A stretch of 64,000 bases of DNA from Selaginella moellendorffii (taxonomy: Eukaryota > Streptophyta > Lycopodiopsida > Selaginellales > Selaginellaceae), in the NCBI RefSeq assembly GCF_000143415.4, contig NW_003314303.1, positions 1,594,785-1,658,784 of the forward strand. The letters are read 5' to 3'. The notes beneath the pieces are model-generated. The model did no database searches. It worked only from the letters and a program-made list of their open reading frames with translations, and was not told the origin of the DNA. A program made the translations under genes and the position numbers. Shown here piece by piece: positions 44,281-56,212 of the stretch. The first letter of the stretch is position 1. Every line of letters starts with the position of its first letter.

Positions 44281-45758
44281 TCAAGAACGAGTGGAACAAG
44301 GACGTGAAAGAGAACGAAGAGGAGGATGAGATGAGCGGCGAGGGATGGGAGATGGATAAAAAGAATGAGGACTAGGACGAGAAGGATAGCGGCAGTGGAA
44401 GTCTTGAACAAGGTCAGGAGAATGAATCAGGTTGTCCGCAGGTTCCCAAGTGCGTTCCTCAGGTCCATAACCCTTCCAGTCGACCAAATAGTAGAGTTTA
44501 GACCGTGAAATCTTGGAATCAAGGATGTCTTGAACCTCGTACTTAGACCCATCCTCGAGCTGCACTGGTGGAGGCGGAGGAATGACCCGACTTGGAATAG
44601 GACTGGAAATATAAGAATATAAGGCTCAAGGAGAGAGGAGTGAAAAACAGGGTGAATTTGATATGAGGAGGGAAGTGCAAGGCGATAAGTGACAGGATTA
44701 ATGATGGCAGTGATAGGGAAAGGACCGAGGCATTTGAAATCAAGTTTTGGATAGGGCCTAGTGGTGGAGATATTTTGCCTGAGGAGCCAGACTTTATCCC
44801 CGATATCGTAAAAGGGACAATCCTGACGATGGACATTGGCAAATGTTTTGTGAGATTCCTGAGCACGATAGAGGTGGAAGGAGATGGAGTTGTGGATTTC
44901 CTGGAGGTTGGAGACAAATGCCTCAGAGCAGGGATTTGAACGAGAGGATTCAGATGGAGAAGGAAATGAGAGATTGAATCGGGGATTTCGGCCAGAGTTC
45001 GCAAAGAAGGGGGAAATTCGAAGAGAGGAGTGAACAGAGTTGTTATAGGAGAACTCAGCAAGGAGAAGGATATTGAACCAATTATCCTGATGATAGTTGA
45101 TGAAGCACCTCAAGAATTGTTCCAATGTCTGAATCGTTCACTCGGACTGTCCATCAGTTTGAGGATGATATGCTGAAGAGAGGTTGGTCTTCACTCCAAG
45201 CAGCTGCAAAAACCGTTGCCAGAAATGAGAGATGAACTGAGGTCCCCGATCCGAAACCACATCTGCAGGAATCCCATGAAGTCAGAAAATTTCCCTGAAT
45301 ACCAGTTTTGCCATGTCCTCGCTCGAAAACTCCTTGATACACGGCAGGAAGTGAGCCATCTTTGTGAAGTGATCCACCACGACTAAAATGTTGTTGAAGC
45401 CTCCAGAACTCAGAAGATCACTCAAGAAATCCATGGAGATGGATTCCCAAGGACCTGAAGGGACCGCGAGGAAATGAAGCAAACCTGAAGAAAGGTGGCG
45501 AGGTACTTTATTCCGGGCGCAAGTGTCACAAGAGGTAACAAAAGCTTTGATGTAGTCGTCCATGTGAGGCCACCAAAAGTCCCGTGCAACTAGCTCATAG
45601 GTTTTTGCAATGCCGAAGTGACCAGCAGTCAGCCTATCGTGGCACACCATCAAGACCAACCTTCGAGCATCACCTTCAGGAACGTAAAGCTGCTCCCCAC
45701 GGTACAATAAGCCATCTAAGAACTCAAACTCGTCAAATTGCCAGCAGTCGGGAGTCAC
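44281..45758 (-). pseudogene. Integrase with C-terminal chromodomain, first element
   Basis: The integrase zinc finger is CHDRLTAGHFGIAKT with SCDTCARNK. The core begins SMDFLSDLLSSGGFNNILVV. After a break it continues FINYHQDNWFNILLLAEFSY and ends HPVFHSSLLEPY. A frameshift separates it from the chromodomain, YEVQDILDSKISRSKLYYLV then DWKGYGPEERTWEPADNL. A chromodomain places the element among chromoviruses, whose integrases can target histone-marked chromatin. Confidence 0.8.
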
Positions 45759-48706
45759 TGGGTGTCCAGCCTGAAGATACTGGTGAGATCATCGGATTGA
45801 AGATCATTTCTGATCGCATCCATCAAGGAGGAGTCCTGAGGGGCTAGGGAAATTGCCATAACTTGAAGCCGATCAGGACCGAGGATAACTTGATCCTGTT
45901 GATCGAAGGCAGGATTACCAGGCCTGAGACTGAGATAGGAGCGCCTTGAAAGAGCATAAGAAAGGCCTTGAAGCTTTCCAGGTTTGTACTTGATAACAAA
46001 GTCAAACCGACTCAAGAATTGTGCCCACCTTGCTTGACAACACCTCAAAACTCGGGAAGTGGCAAAGCACTTGAGATTTTTGTGATCCATCCAGACTGTT
46101 GTTTGATGGCCCGCCCCCTCCAAGAAACGGCGCCACTCTCCAAAGAAATCCACGATGGCAAGGAGCTCCTTGTCCTGGATTTCGTAATTGATCTCCGCAG
46201 GCTGGAATTTCCAAAAATGGAAAGCGACCGGATGAAATTCTTGATTCGCTCCGAGTTGAGACAGCACAGCACCGATGGCAAAGTTGGAGGCGTCAGCCTC
46301 GATGAAGAAAGGTTGTGAGGGATCAGTGTGGATCAAGACGGGAGTAGAATTGAAGGCCATCTTGAGTGTGTCAAAGGCCTACTGGGCAGCAGCAGACCAA
46401 GAGAAGGGAACATCCTTGCGAGTGAGATGCGTAAGAGGAAGGACAATATCAGAGTAGTGATCAATGAATTTGCGGTAGAAGTTGGCAAAGCCAAGGAAAA
46501 CCTGAACGTCCAACATTGATTGTGGAGGCTCCCATTCGAGAATAGTCTTGACTTTGGCAGGATCCATTGTGATACCCTCAGGAGTGACAATATACCCAAA
46601 GAACTCCACAGACTGCTAATCGAAGGAACATTTCTCAAGCTTCACGTATAGGCCGTGTTCTTGCAGCTTCGCCAGCACCTTGCGTACATGTTCGTCGTGC
46701 TCCTCCTAAGTTTTTGAGTAGATGAGGATGTCATCGAGGTAGACGATCACTATCTGATCAAGAAACTCCCAAAAGACGTCGTTCGCCATGTGTTGGAAAA
46801 CTGCTAGAGCATTTGTCAAGCCAAATGGCATGACAGTGTACTCGAAGTGGCCACACTCGGAACACAGTCTTCCATTCATCACCAGGCCAAATCTGGATCA
46901 GGTTGTATGCTCCACGGAGGTCGATCTTGGTGAAGAAGCGGGCACCGCCGAGGCATTCCAACAGGTCCGAGATCAGGGGCAGCGGATATCAGTTCCGAAC
47001 AGTCACCTTGTTCAAACCTCGGTAGTCGATGACTAGCCGTAAACTCCCATCCTTCTTCTTGACAAAGAAGACAGGCGCTCCAGCCGGGGATTGCGAATGC
47101 TGAATGTACCCTAAGGCAAGGTTCTCATCCATGTACTCTTTGAGGGCCTTAAGCTCGGACGGGGATAACCCATAGATAGGCCCCCACGGAGGTGACGCTC
47201 CTTTCTGTAAATCAATGGGACAGTCATAAGGCCGATAAACAGGCAGTACACTAGCTTTTTTCTTGTCAAACACATCCCCAAAATCATGATATTTCTCAAG
47301 AAGACTGACAGGAGAAACATGCAAAGCAAAAAGGAAAATAAGTTCTTCATGAAGGAGTTCTTTCATAGTGATGGTGGAGATAGGAGGAGGCATACGACTA
47401 AATGGAATGATGAGATAAGGATACTGTCCAGTGTAAGATGGAAGAGAGGAAAAAGAAGAGGGTGAAAACTTCGTAGAGTCAAGAACAGAACCTTGATTTG
47501 AGTTTAGGGAACTTTTCCTGATTCAGACTTGATGAACAATAGGGGAAGCCGTGGGAGATGGTGATGTGGGAGAGATGAGCTGTAATTCCTTCCAACAGAT
47601 TTGAGGCTGATGTAGTTGGAACCAAGGAAGACCAAGCACCACAGAGGAGGACTTGCTGTTGATGATGTTGAAGGCGATATTGGTGACAGTGGACCCAATG
47701 TGTACTCGAACGGGCAACGTTTCCTTAAGTCCAAAAGATGGAGACACAAAATGGCTACCGATGCCTTCAACCTTAGATCCCGTATGGTAGGAGAAAGAGG
47801 AACGTGATGTCGGGCAGCAAAGTCCATGTCTATGAAGCAGGAAGTTGCACCTGAGTCCAGTAGCGCCAGAACCTTGAGTCCTGATTGTCCGGTGAAAGAA
47901 AGGAGACATGGGACGCAGAAGTTGCAGGAATTGGTGGTGGCTTTGATGAAAGGTGATGAGGAGCTTGATAAAGAAGAAAAGTGATTTTTATTTGGGGAGT
48001 CCAAACAGACAGCTCCTACTCTATTTGGACAGGGTCGTTTCCCGACTGCAACAGAGGTGGACTTTGAGGCAGAGTGAACTCGAGCAGTCGGGGAGGCTTT
48101 TTGGGACACACAGCTGCTTTGTGATTAGGATCAGCATAGTAGAGGCAAAGATTATAAGATATTCGACGTTGCTTCTTAGCAAGACTCAACTTCCCTCTAA
48201 TGAGTCGGGGAGTACCAAAAAATCTCCATCGGGACCGGAGTAGTAGGTTCAGGAGTATGCCCCGAAGACTCAAGCTGGGATTCTTGAGTCTGGGATGGAA
48301 AAATAGCGGTGCGGCAACTTTCTTAATGACGTTCAAAGAGACGATTGTCACATCGAACAGCTTTGTTGATGGCGTCCGATAGGTCCTTAGGATCCTCCAT
48401 GGTGAGCAACAAATCCTTGACACCATTGTTGAGGCCAAAACGAAATTGGTCAATCAAGGCCCGCTCATCCCACTAAGTGTCCAAGGCAAGGAGTTGGAAC
48501 TCTGCAGCGTAGATCGAGGCAGGACGAGACCCCTGAGAGAGACATCTCATCTTTGTGGTAGCAGCCCGAACCCGATCCGTCTCGCCAAAACATGCTTCGA
48601 GCTTCTCTTTGAACAATTGAAGATCCATCAACTCCGGAACCACGACCCCTTTCATGCTCTTCTCTAGAAGAGGAGAAAACCATGACAAAGCTGCACTATC
48701 GAGCAA
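45755..48706 (-). pseudogene. gag, protease, RT and RNase H, first element
   Basis: gag: AALSWFSPLLEKSMKG and a knuckle reading CLYYADPNHKAAVC, whose second Cys has become Tyr. Protease: [34 protein letters not shown], then after frameshifts an intact YLDD box around 46735. RNase H: FIEADASNFAIGAVLSQLG. Single-base indels separate nearly every domain. Confidence 0.75.
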
Positions 48707-49086
48707 CGTCCCAATCGCGCTAATTTGAGACTCAGGAGTGGGGTACCGCTAATGTTGAAGTGCGAAGATCAGCTCCATCTAGTTCAGGAATCCGCAAAGC
48801 TTTGAACGCTTGCCTGAATATTTCGTCAGGAAACTCACTTTCGGTTCAGGAACTTTGCTGGATCCTTGAGCCGAAAGTGAAGCAAGCTCCTGTTACATGC
48901 GAAGAAGGGTCACCTTCAGCTCGGTATTCTCAGACTAGATTTTTGCAAGGACTTCGGCAAAGAAATTAGGATGGCTTGGAGACTCCATTAGCAAGAAGGA
49001 AGAAAAAAGGGGGAAAAAAGGCAAAGGTAGTCAAACAATCAAAACGAGCTAAAGCAAAAAATGAAAAAACACAATTTGAATCAAAC

Positions 49087-49421
49087 CATCAAGACCCCCA
49101 ACAAGATCAAGACTGGAAAATGCAAAAGACAAAGAGAAAAGCTAGTGGAAACAAAGAAAAGGCCTTACACTGCTGTTGATTCAGATTGTGGAGAAATGGA
49201 ACAAGGCTAACCTATATATACTATAGGTTGATGAAGCTCCACCACTCTTGGATCGAGGACGGCCTAAATATAGCTGAGGTCGAGGAAGCGCCACATCATC
49301 ATCAGGAATGTGGCTCAAGACTCAAGTATCATATAGGAAATCAAAGAGTCAGGAATAGGGAAGTGTCTCGAGAGTTAGGAATGTGGTTTGCAGGTCAGGA
49401 ATCTGGCAAGAGTCAGGAATG
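49087..49421 (-). repeat. 5' LTR of the first chromodomain element
   Basis: Matches the 3' LTR but lacks about 27 bp at the outer end and has CA instead of TG at the inner end. Transposase sequence resumes directly after it. Confidence 0.75.
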
Positions 49422-49627
49422 AAGTCTATCACGGCTTGAACTACCATCGAGTAGTATTTGTTTGCCCCAACATACCAATATATTGCATCCTCTGATCCTA
49501 GGAGCTTGATTGCAATGTCAGTGCAATCCATTGCACCACAACAGTTTGGGAATCCATGCAATCCCTGAAATCCAGTTATAACTTCTTTCATTCCCTCCTC
49601 ATCCGGCCAATGGATCATTAGTCCTTC
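49422..49627 (-). pseudogene. Harbinger transposase, middle part
   Basis: Reads IHWPDEEGMKEVITGFQGLH, then GFPNCCGAMDCTDIAIKL (with the first catalytic Asp) and KYYSMVVQAVIDF. It stops where the chromodomain element's 5' LTR begins and is cut on the other side by an LTR starting TGTAAG at 49628. Confidence 0.75.
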
Positions 49628-50368
49628 TGTAAGCCACAAATTTTTCCTTTCCAATTTGCCAGCTTACCTCGTCTATCTGCCCAACACTGCCTTGGCTTGT
49701 GCTAAGTTCCCTCGCCAAGGTTCTCGCCTATGGTACCAGTTCCTACTTGGTCCTACTTGGTTTCAGCTACTCACTGCACGAGCAACGGAGTGTTAGCCAT
49801 CCATCTACGGATTCCCAAATCTCTCCCAATCCCCCTCCCCGGGTTAGACTATACTTAAAGTTTGGCTACACTCCCCGCAGGCACAAGCAGCCAAGCACAC
49901 CAAGCCTCCAAGTTCCTAACACCCCTTGGTACAACAAAACTTGATCATGGGACCCTCTAAATCCCAAGCCTTGGGTGTAGCACTTACTTCGGGACGTCGG
50001 GGCGAAACACCATGGCCTAACGGCCCGGTATGGGTACCTCTACCCCCCCACTTCCATCCCGAAGGGAAGGCCCAAGCCCCTAGGAAGGGCGAGGACCAAT
50101 GAGCCACAAGGTACTCAAGTGGGGCACCACTCCACATGAGCCAGGAGCACTGCAGTTGGTTTCCCTTTCGGGAGTGGGAGCTGCTCTTGAGCACTTCCCT
50201 GGGTGGCCCCTTCAGCACCACCCAAGCCCATGCTCACTCCCACCCAAGGCCCCTCGGCCCCAGTCTCAACCACAAGTCAGTTTGGAAGCACCACTGGAGA
50301 GTTCCTTCAAGACTGGTTCCTGGACCTCATTATCCCTACTATACTTTTGGAACCCCCTGCAGTCCTTT
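49628..50368 (-). repeat. Additional partial LTR copy in tandem
   Basis: Begins TGTAAGCCACAAATTTTTCC, as the next copy does, and is about 95% identical to it for some 630 bp. It then continues into unrelated LTR sequence with CCCTACTATACTTTTGGA, the TATA-containing motif also present in the left-edge LTR near 3995. Both copies are preceded by AGTCCTT. Confidence 0.75.
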
Positions 50369-51329
50369 TGTAAGCCACAAATTTTTCCTTTCCAATTTGC
50401 CAGTTTACCTCGTCTATCCGCCCAACACTGCCTTGGCTTGTGCTAAGTTCCCTCGCCAAGGTTTTCGCCTATGGTACCAGTTCCTACTTGGTCCTACTTA
50501 GTTTCAGCTACTCACTACACAGGCAACAGAGTGTTAGCCATCCATCTATGGATTCCCAAATCTCTCCCAATCCCCCTCCCCGGGTTAGACTAGACTTAAG
50601 GTTCGGCTACACTCCCCGCAGGCACAAGCAGCCAAGCACACCAAGCCTCCAAGTTCCTAACACCCCTTGGTACAACAAAACTTGATCATGGGACCCTCTA
50701 AATCCCAAACCTTGGGTGTAGCACTTACTTCGGGATGTCAGGGCGAAACACCATGGCCTAATGGCCTGGTATGGGTACCTCTACCCCCCCACTTCCATCC
50801 CGAAGGGAAGGCCCAAGCCCCTAGGAAGGGCGAGGACCAATGAGCCACAAGGTACTCAAGTGGGGCACCACTCCACATAAGCCAGGAGCACCGTAGTTGG
50901 TTTCCCTTTCGGGAGTGGGAGCTGCTCTTGAGCACTTCCCTGGGTGGCCCCTCCGGCACCACCCAAGCCCATGCTCACTCCCACCCAAGGCCCCTCGGAC
51001 TCGATCTCGGACCCGACTTCAGACTCGGTCTCGGACTCGATTTCGGACTCGATTTCAGACTCGATCTCGGACCCGATCTCGGACTCGGTCTCGAACTCGG
51101 TCTCGAACTCGGTCTCGAACTCGGTCTCGAACTCGGTCTTGAACTCAGTCTCGAACTCGGTCTCCGATTCGGTCTCGGACTCGATCCCAGACTCTATCTC
51201 GAACTCGGTCTCAGAGTCGGTCTTGGACTCGATCTTCGACTTGGTCCCATCCGATGAACTCTTTGTCATTTCGGTCATGCTTTCGGGGATCCTTTAGCCT
51301 ACGACACCTCGAGGAGTCGGTTCCTTACA
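50369..51329 (-). repeat. 3' LTR of the second element, with hexamer array
   Basis: 961 bp with inverted ends TGTAAG/CTTACA. Bases about 50995-51245 are GGACTC/CTCGAACTCGGT-type hexamers, again open in several frames, for example 50856-51278 minus. The LTR abuts a polypurine tract. Confidence 0.8.
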
Positions 51330-51744
51330 ACTCCACCACCCATAGAAGAAGTTCGATGCCCACATCGAACGTCTCTTTTTATCCTACGACTTGTTGACCA
51401 TGTCTCCGGGGACATCCCCCCACTTAGCGATGTGCCTAAGTTAGCCTCCCCGGCCAAGAGCCCATGACAACGGAGTATAGGTGTCCTATATTCCTCACCT
51501 CACCACGCCCTAGTATGGGGTCGAGACTTGAACCCAACCTCCGTAGAATACGTTTACAGATTCGACATCCCCGCGGGGAGTCAGGCATAGTGCCCTACGC
51601 CTGGTCGACCTAGCTAACCCATGCTAATTAACTTACCTTCGGCGCGCCTTCGGTTCCCAACATATGCCATTGCTCAACTTCACAAATTGATACTTTAATT
51701 GAACTTTGCATAAGTACATAAAGTTCTGCCTTGCAGAAATTCCT

Positions 51745-51910
51745 CCACTAGATCTCGCGCGTTCGCTAGGTTCTCCTCCGGTTCCCATGTTTCTTCACAG
51801 TGTGGAAATCCTTTCCACTTCACATGGAACTCTCTCACCTCACGTCCTTGTCACTTGCTCTTGCACGCATTGAGGATGGCCTCGACTTCGTATTCCTCTT
51901 CCCCTTGGAT
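51745..51910 (-). pseudogene. Chromodomain of the second element
   Basis: Reads EEYEVEAILNACKSK, a stop, then VREFHVKWKGFPHCEETWEP and EENLANARDLVEEF, a clear chromodomain with its aromatic positions. One in-frame TGA breaks it. Confidence 0.75.
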
Positions 51911-52104
51911 AACTTCAGGTAAAGGTCTTATTTGGTCCTTGCGAAGCGGATCCTCAAAGTACGACTTGAGTAAGTTCACGTGGAACACTGGGTGCATCTT
52001 CCCCATCTCTCAAGGAAGTCGGAGTCGGTAAGCCACTTTACCGATTCGTGCCTCAATCTCTTAAGGCCCCGCGAACCTGCTTAAGGAACTCAAGATCAAT
52101 TCAT

Positions 52105-54378
52105 TTATAGGAATACATGCGTTCTTACCTTTGGGTCAACTTTCGGTTGATCCCACTTGGTAGCCTGAGGTTCTTGGTGTTCAGCCACACCTTCTCCCCA
52201 GCTTGGAACTCTATGTCCCGGCGCTTCTGGTTTACGTACTTGGTTTGCCTTTGTTGAGGCCGTTCCAAGGAATCCCTCACTACATTCCAAATGTTGAGTC
52301 TTTCCGCCATGAATGCCTCCACTGCGGGTAGCTCTCCATGATACTCGGCCACGCCGAGTTCCACAAGACCTTCAATAGCTCGCCCATTGATGACTTCCTA
52401 TGGACTCACCCCGATACTCGAATGTGGTGAGTTGTTATAACACATTTCCGCAAGTCCCAAATGACTTACCCAATCGGTTTGGTCTCCCGAGACATAGCAT
52501 CGCAAATAATCCTCCAGCTGCCTATTCACCCTTTCCGTTTGTTCGTCTGTCAAGAAGTGTTAGTGCCACCAACTTGACTTAATACCCCATACCTGTCTGT
52601 GGGTGATAGGCTATGCTGAATTTCAACTTGGTGCGATACTGTTCCAAGAGAGTCCTCTAGAACCTGCTAGTGAAGATCTTATCTCAATCTGAGATAATCT
52701 CTTCCGGCCTTTCCCGCACTCGAACCACTTGTTCGAAGAATAGCTTCGCCACACCTTCCGCATCCACTTCCGTTGTGGGTATGAAATGTGCCATTTTTCC
52801 AAAATCGGTCCACCACCACGAATATCGCATCAAACCCCTTGCTTGGGGGAAGTCCCGTGATGAAGTCCATCGTAAAACATTTCCACGGACGATCTGGAAT
52901 TGGGATGCTTTGCAACAAACCCCCACTAGCCTTAGTCACGACTTTGACCTGCTGACATGTTGGACATGTCTTTACATAGTCTTGGACGTCCTTAGCCATA
53001 TCTGGCCAATGGTACTTCCTCTTGAGTAAGCCCATTGTCTTGGGCACTCCGCCGTGTCCCTCAAGAGGTCCATCATGACACTCTTCTAAGGCTACCTTCC
53101 TTAGTTCCCCTTCTGGAACATACACCCTTGTTTTCTTGTAATAGATGAGTCTGTTGCGTTCCGCATAACCCGTTTTCTCTTCCGTTGGCAGCTCACCTCT
53201 CTGGTGAGCTTCCCGTGCCTCTAGATTCCTCAACAACACTTCTTGTGCTAGACCATCGTTCTCATATGTTGTCCGCACATCGTCCTAGAAGGTTGTTGTT
53301 GCGCTGGATATCACCAACCTTAAGCTCACTTTTCAACTTAGCGCATCCGCTACAATGTTGCTCTTCCCAGGCTTGTACAAAATCTCGCAATCAAACTCGG
53401 CCAAGGCATTGGCCCACCGACCTTGTTTCCCTCTTAGGTCGGGCTGTGACAAGAAGTGTTTCGTTGCCACATTGTCCGTGTAAACCTTGAAGTGTCTCCC
53501 AAGGTAGTGTTGCCACTCCTTGAGCGCCTTGACCACCACAAACAATTCCTTCTCGTGGGCAGGCCACTTCCGTTGAGCCTTATCCAACTTCTTCGAGAAG
53601 AACGCTACTGGATGGTTGTCTTGCTTCAAAACTACGCCCAACGCAAAGTCTGAAGCATCCGTTTCTACCTCAAAGTCTTTACCAAAGTCTGGTAATGCCA
53701 ACACGGGAGCCTTCCTCAACTTCCCTTTGAGGTGGACGAATGTCGCCTCGCATTCCGCTGTCCACACCATCTTCCCTTTTCCTATCTGGTCCGTTAAGGG
53801 CAAGGCTACTCTCGAATAGTGTCTGATAAACTTTCGGTAGTAGTTGCATAGCCCCAAGAACACCCTCAACTCATTTACATTCGATGGTCGCTCTCATTCT
53901 TGGATCGCTTGAACCTTCTCTGAGTCCACCTTGAGCTCGTCCTGGCCCACCACATGCCCGAGAAACTTTACCTTTTATTGAGCAAAGTCACATTTGCTCT
54001 CTTTAGCATACAGTTTGTGTTCCCTTAGTTTCTCAAACACCTTGGGTCGGTGCCTAATTATTCTTCGGACATCGCCAAGTGTTCAGCATGCTCCTCTAGC
54101 GTCTCACTATAGATCAGGATGTCGTCGATATAAATGACCACAAAGTGATCTAGATAGGGTACAAAGATGTGGTTCATTAGCACTGAAAATGTTGCTGGCG
54201 CATTGCATAGCCCGAAGGGCATCACCAGAAACGCAAAGCTCCCATACCTCGTTCGACAGGTTGTCTTCTCGACATCTTCCTCGGCTACCCTAATCTGGTA
54301 GTATCCTGACCTTAGGTCAATCCTCAAGAAGTATTTTGCCTTTTCCAACCTATCGAACAGGTCCTCAATTCTTGGCAA
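52105..54378 (-). pseudogene. RT, RNase H and integrase of the second element
   Basis: [34 protein letters not shown] and YIDDILIYS. RNase H: FEVETDASDFALGVVLKQDN and VYTDNVATKHFL. Integrase: LEECHDGPLEGHGGVPKTMG with CPTCQQVK, then TMDFITGLPPSKGFDAIFVV. The C-terminal part is GEKVWLNTKNLRLPSG. Frameshifts lie between domains. Confidence 0.78.
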
Positions 54379-54480
54379 AGGGTACTTTGTTCTTCTTTGT
54401 ATACTTGTTGAGCAACCGGTAGTCTATGCACATACGCATAGAACCATCTTTCTTTTTCACAAATAACACTAACGCCCCTA

Positions 54481-55165
54481 GGAGCTTCGATCGATCGATA
54501 ACCCTAGGAGCTTCTTTTTAGTGATCACTTTCTCAACAAATGAAGATGTAGCGGGACATGGCATAGAAAGCATTATAGCAATCACTTCCTCCACCATTCG
54601 AATGAGTAAGAGTTTTCTTGAAACTAGAACTAAAATCATGTCCTCCTCCTCTAGAAAGAACAACTCTACCAAATTTAAATACCTCATCACAATCCCTACA
54701 ACATGGGAAATGGCCAAAGAAGAATTACTAAGCCGTGTGCTCAATTTAGGGCAAACAAAATTGGCACCCTAATCATTTATGACGTGGAAAAAAAAATGCT
54801 GATGTGTAAACCTACATGGCATATAAAAAAAGGGGTTACATGTAACCATTAAAAAAAAGGGGAGGGGAGTTTTTTTTGGGGGGGGGGAGAAATTTCCAGG
54901 TGGGTGGAGCATGGAATCCCACCCTTACTGTGCTCAGATCTTGATTGCCTTTGTTCATTGTGCCTATTGCTGCCCTGCTGCATCCCAAGAAGTCCCCACT
55001 GATCCGCCGCCCGATCCTCTGTAACAAACCCCTCAGATCTCCCTACGGAGTCATCCCCCCACGTGTTCTGCCTCACTTTGTTCTACGGGCTCATTATTGG
55101 CCGCTACAACATTCTCACTCATCCTCGTCATTACGGTTCTGTTTTGGGCACTGGTGAGCCATGAG
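54481..55165. other. Mixed transposon remnants
   Basis: 54478-54744 (minus) is an open frame rich in Glu, Leu and Val (LVELFFLEEEDMILVLVSRK). It might be the N-terminus of the Harbinger transposase, but I cannot show it. 54840-54895 has long A and G runs. The remainder has no recognisable gene. Confidence 0.35.
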
Positions 55166-55262
55166 GATCTTACCTCTTTGATACCATGTAGGATTTATGG
55201 AAACGGCTCGGTATGTGATGTGGCTAGTAACTTGGACCTTGTGCTTCCCGACAGGTCCATCG
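55100..55262 (-). mobile_element. 5' remnant of another LTR element
   Basis: On the minus strand the sequence reads ...CCTACA then TGGTATCAAAGAG, a Met-type primer-binding site with one change. It is followed within 20 bases by an ATG opening MAHQCPKQNRNDEDE, which stops. Only this junction and a little LTR sequence to the right survive before repeat unit C begins. Confidence 0.5.
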
Positions 55263-56160
55263 CAGCCCCAGACGATCGAGCTAGTCGGGACCCATGATCT
55301 TGGCACTTCTCGCAGATCATCTCGCGGGCTAGCAGCGCTTGCGCGAAGAAGAGGCTCGGCAAGTCAGAAGCCTCGTAGCGTCTGTGAGAGAGGCACTGCT
55401 CGTGGCATTTGCGAAGGGCGAGCAGGACAGGAACTGGATCTACTGCGCCGAGGATCTTGACGAGTTAAAACAGGTGGCAGCAGAGAGACAACGATTTGCT
55501 CTTTGCGGTGGACGAGTACGATGTTTATGACGCGAGGTACGGCGCTGCGAGAGCTCGAGCAGGGATCAGCGTGCTTGCATGCTGGATCGGAGAAGCGCTT
55601 CCATCGTGATCGAGCGACGAGAATCTCTGAGAGTGCTCGTGAAGAGCGAAGTTGGAGCTTTCCTGCAATGGAAGGGTCTCGACAGCGGAGATGCACGTGC
55701 TAACCGGCTATCTTCTGCTGCGTAGCCCTAAAAGCAGAGCCAGATCTTTTGTTGACGGAAGAAATCGTTTGCTGACATATCCAGGAACCTCAGCTTGGGG
55801 AAACGAGCTACGAGCAGTCACGGTTGAAGAATTCAGTGGATCGCCGGAGATCAAAATGCGTGCTCTTAAACTCACTAAACAGTTGCTGAATTGACTTAAC
55901 CAGAAGAATTCATGGAAAGAGTAGCAACAACTCCTTCATCAGCTTCATACCTCTTCATTGTCCAAACCATTGGGGGATGGACTTCAGCTGTGATACCTCC
56001 ACCAGAGGAAGCTTTTTGTGAAGATTGGAGATCGGAGATAGATTTTGTTTGGCATTTCAATGATCTTAGAGTGTATTTCAGTATTAAGAGCATAGCATTT
56101 TATTACACCAGAGTATTAGGAGTATAGCATTTTATTCCACCACATATACTTTTGAAAGTA
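55263..56160 (+). pseudogene. Repeat unit copy C: decayed unidentified gene
   Basis: Starts with the same CGATCGAGCTAGTCGGG phrase. It has the EALLVAFAKGEQDRNWIYCA segment and the ARSFVDGRNRLLTYPGTSAW segment, then an open piece with SYLFIVQTIGGWTSAVIPPP (55912-56127). It is the most complete of the three copies but is still frameshifted. Function unknown. Confidence 0.5.
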
Positions 56161-56212
56161 GCACCAGTGTGACCACTGGCAATGGAGCTTGCTACGCTTC
56201 ACTCTTGGAGGC

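Larger units (their letters stand above)
43909..49421 (-). mobile_element. Chromodomain Ty3/gypsy element inserted in the Harbinger transposase
   Basis: LTRs at 43909-44269 (3') and about 49087-49421 (5', outer end shortened) enclose gag, protease, RT, RNase H, integrase and chromodomain on the minus strand. The 3' LTR starts TGTCA on the minus strand, right after a polypurine tract (GAGGAGGGGGTGC), and ends TGACA. The position after the 5' LTR reads TGGTTTGATTC, a possible non-Met primer-binding site. Many frameshifts show it is inactive. Confidence 0.85.
49628..54480 (-). mobile_element. Second chromodomain gypsy element, 5'-truncated, with doubled LTR
   Basis: On the minus strand RT, RNase H, integrase and chromodomain are followed by a polypurine tract (GGGTGGTGGAGT) and the 3' LTR (51329-50369). 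A second, related LTR copy (50368-49628) follows directly. The 5' half (gag, protease, RT start) is missing. Its break near 54478 shows the phrase CCCTAGGAGCTTC twice within 35 bp. Confidence 0.75.
40500..54850. mobile_element. PIF/Harbinger transposon split by two gypsy insertions
   Basis: A Myb/SANT-like gene (plus strand, 40735-42147) and a DDE transposase gene (minus strand) face each other, as in plant PIF/Harbinger elements. The transposase is in pieces, 49627-49422 and 43908-43393, separated by a chromodomain gypsy element. Its N-terminal side is cut at 49628 by a second gypsy element. An open frame at 54744-54478 (minus) may hold more of the N-terminus, with low certainty. Outer limits are approximate. 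Confidence 0.55.

Noticed and set aside
50856..51278. Glu/Ser-rich open frame of 140 codons on the minus strand
   Set aside because: By-product of the second hexamer array in an LTR.
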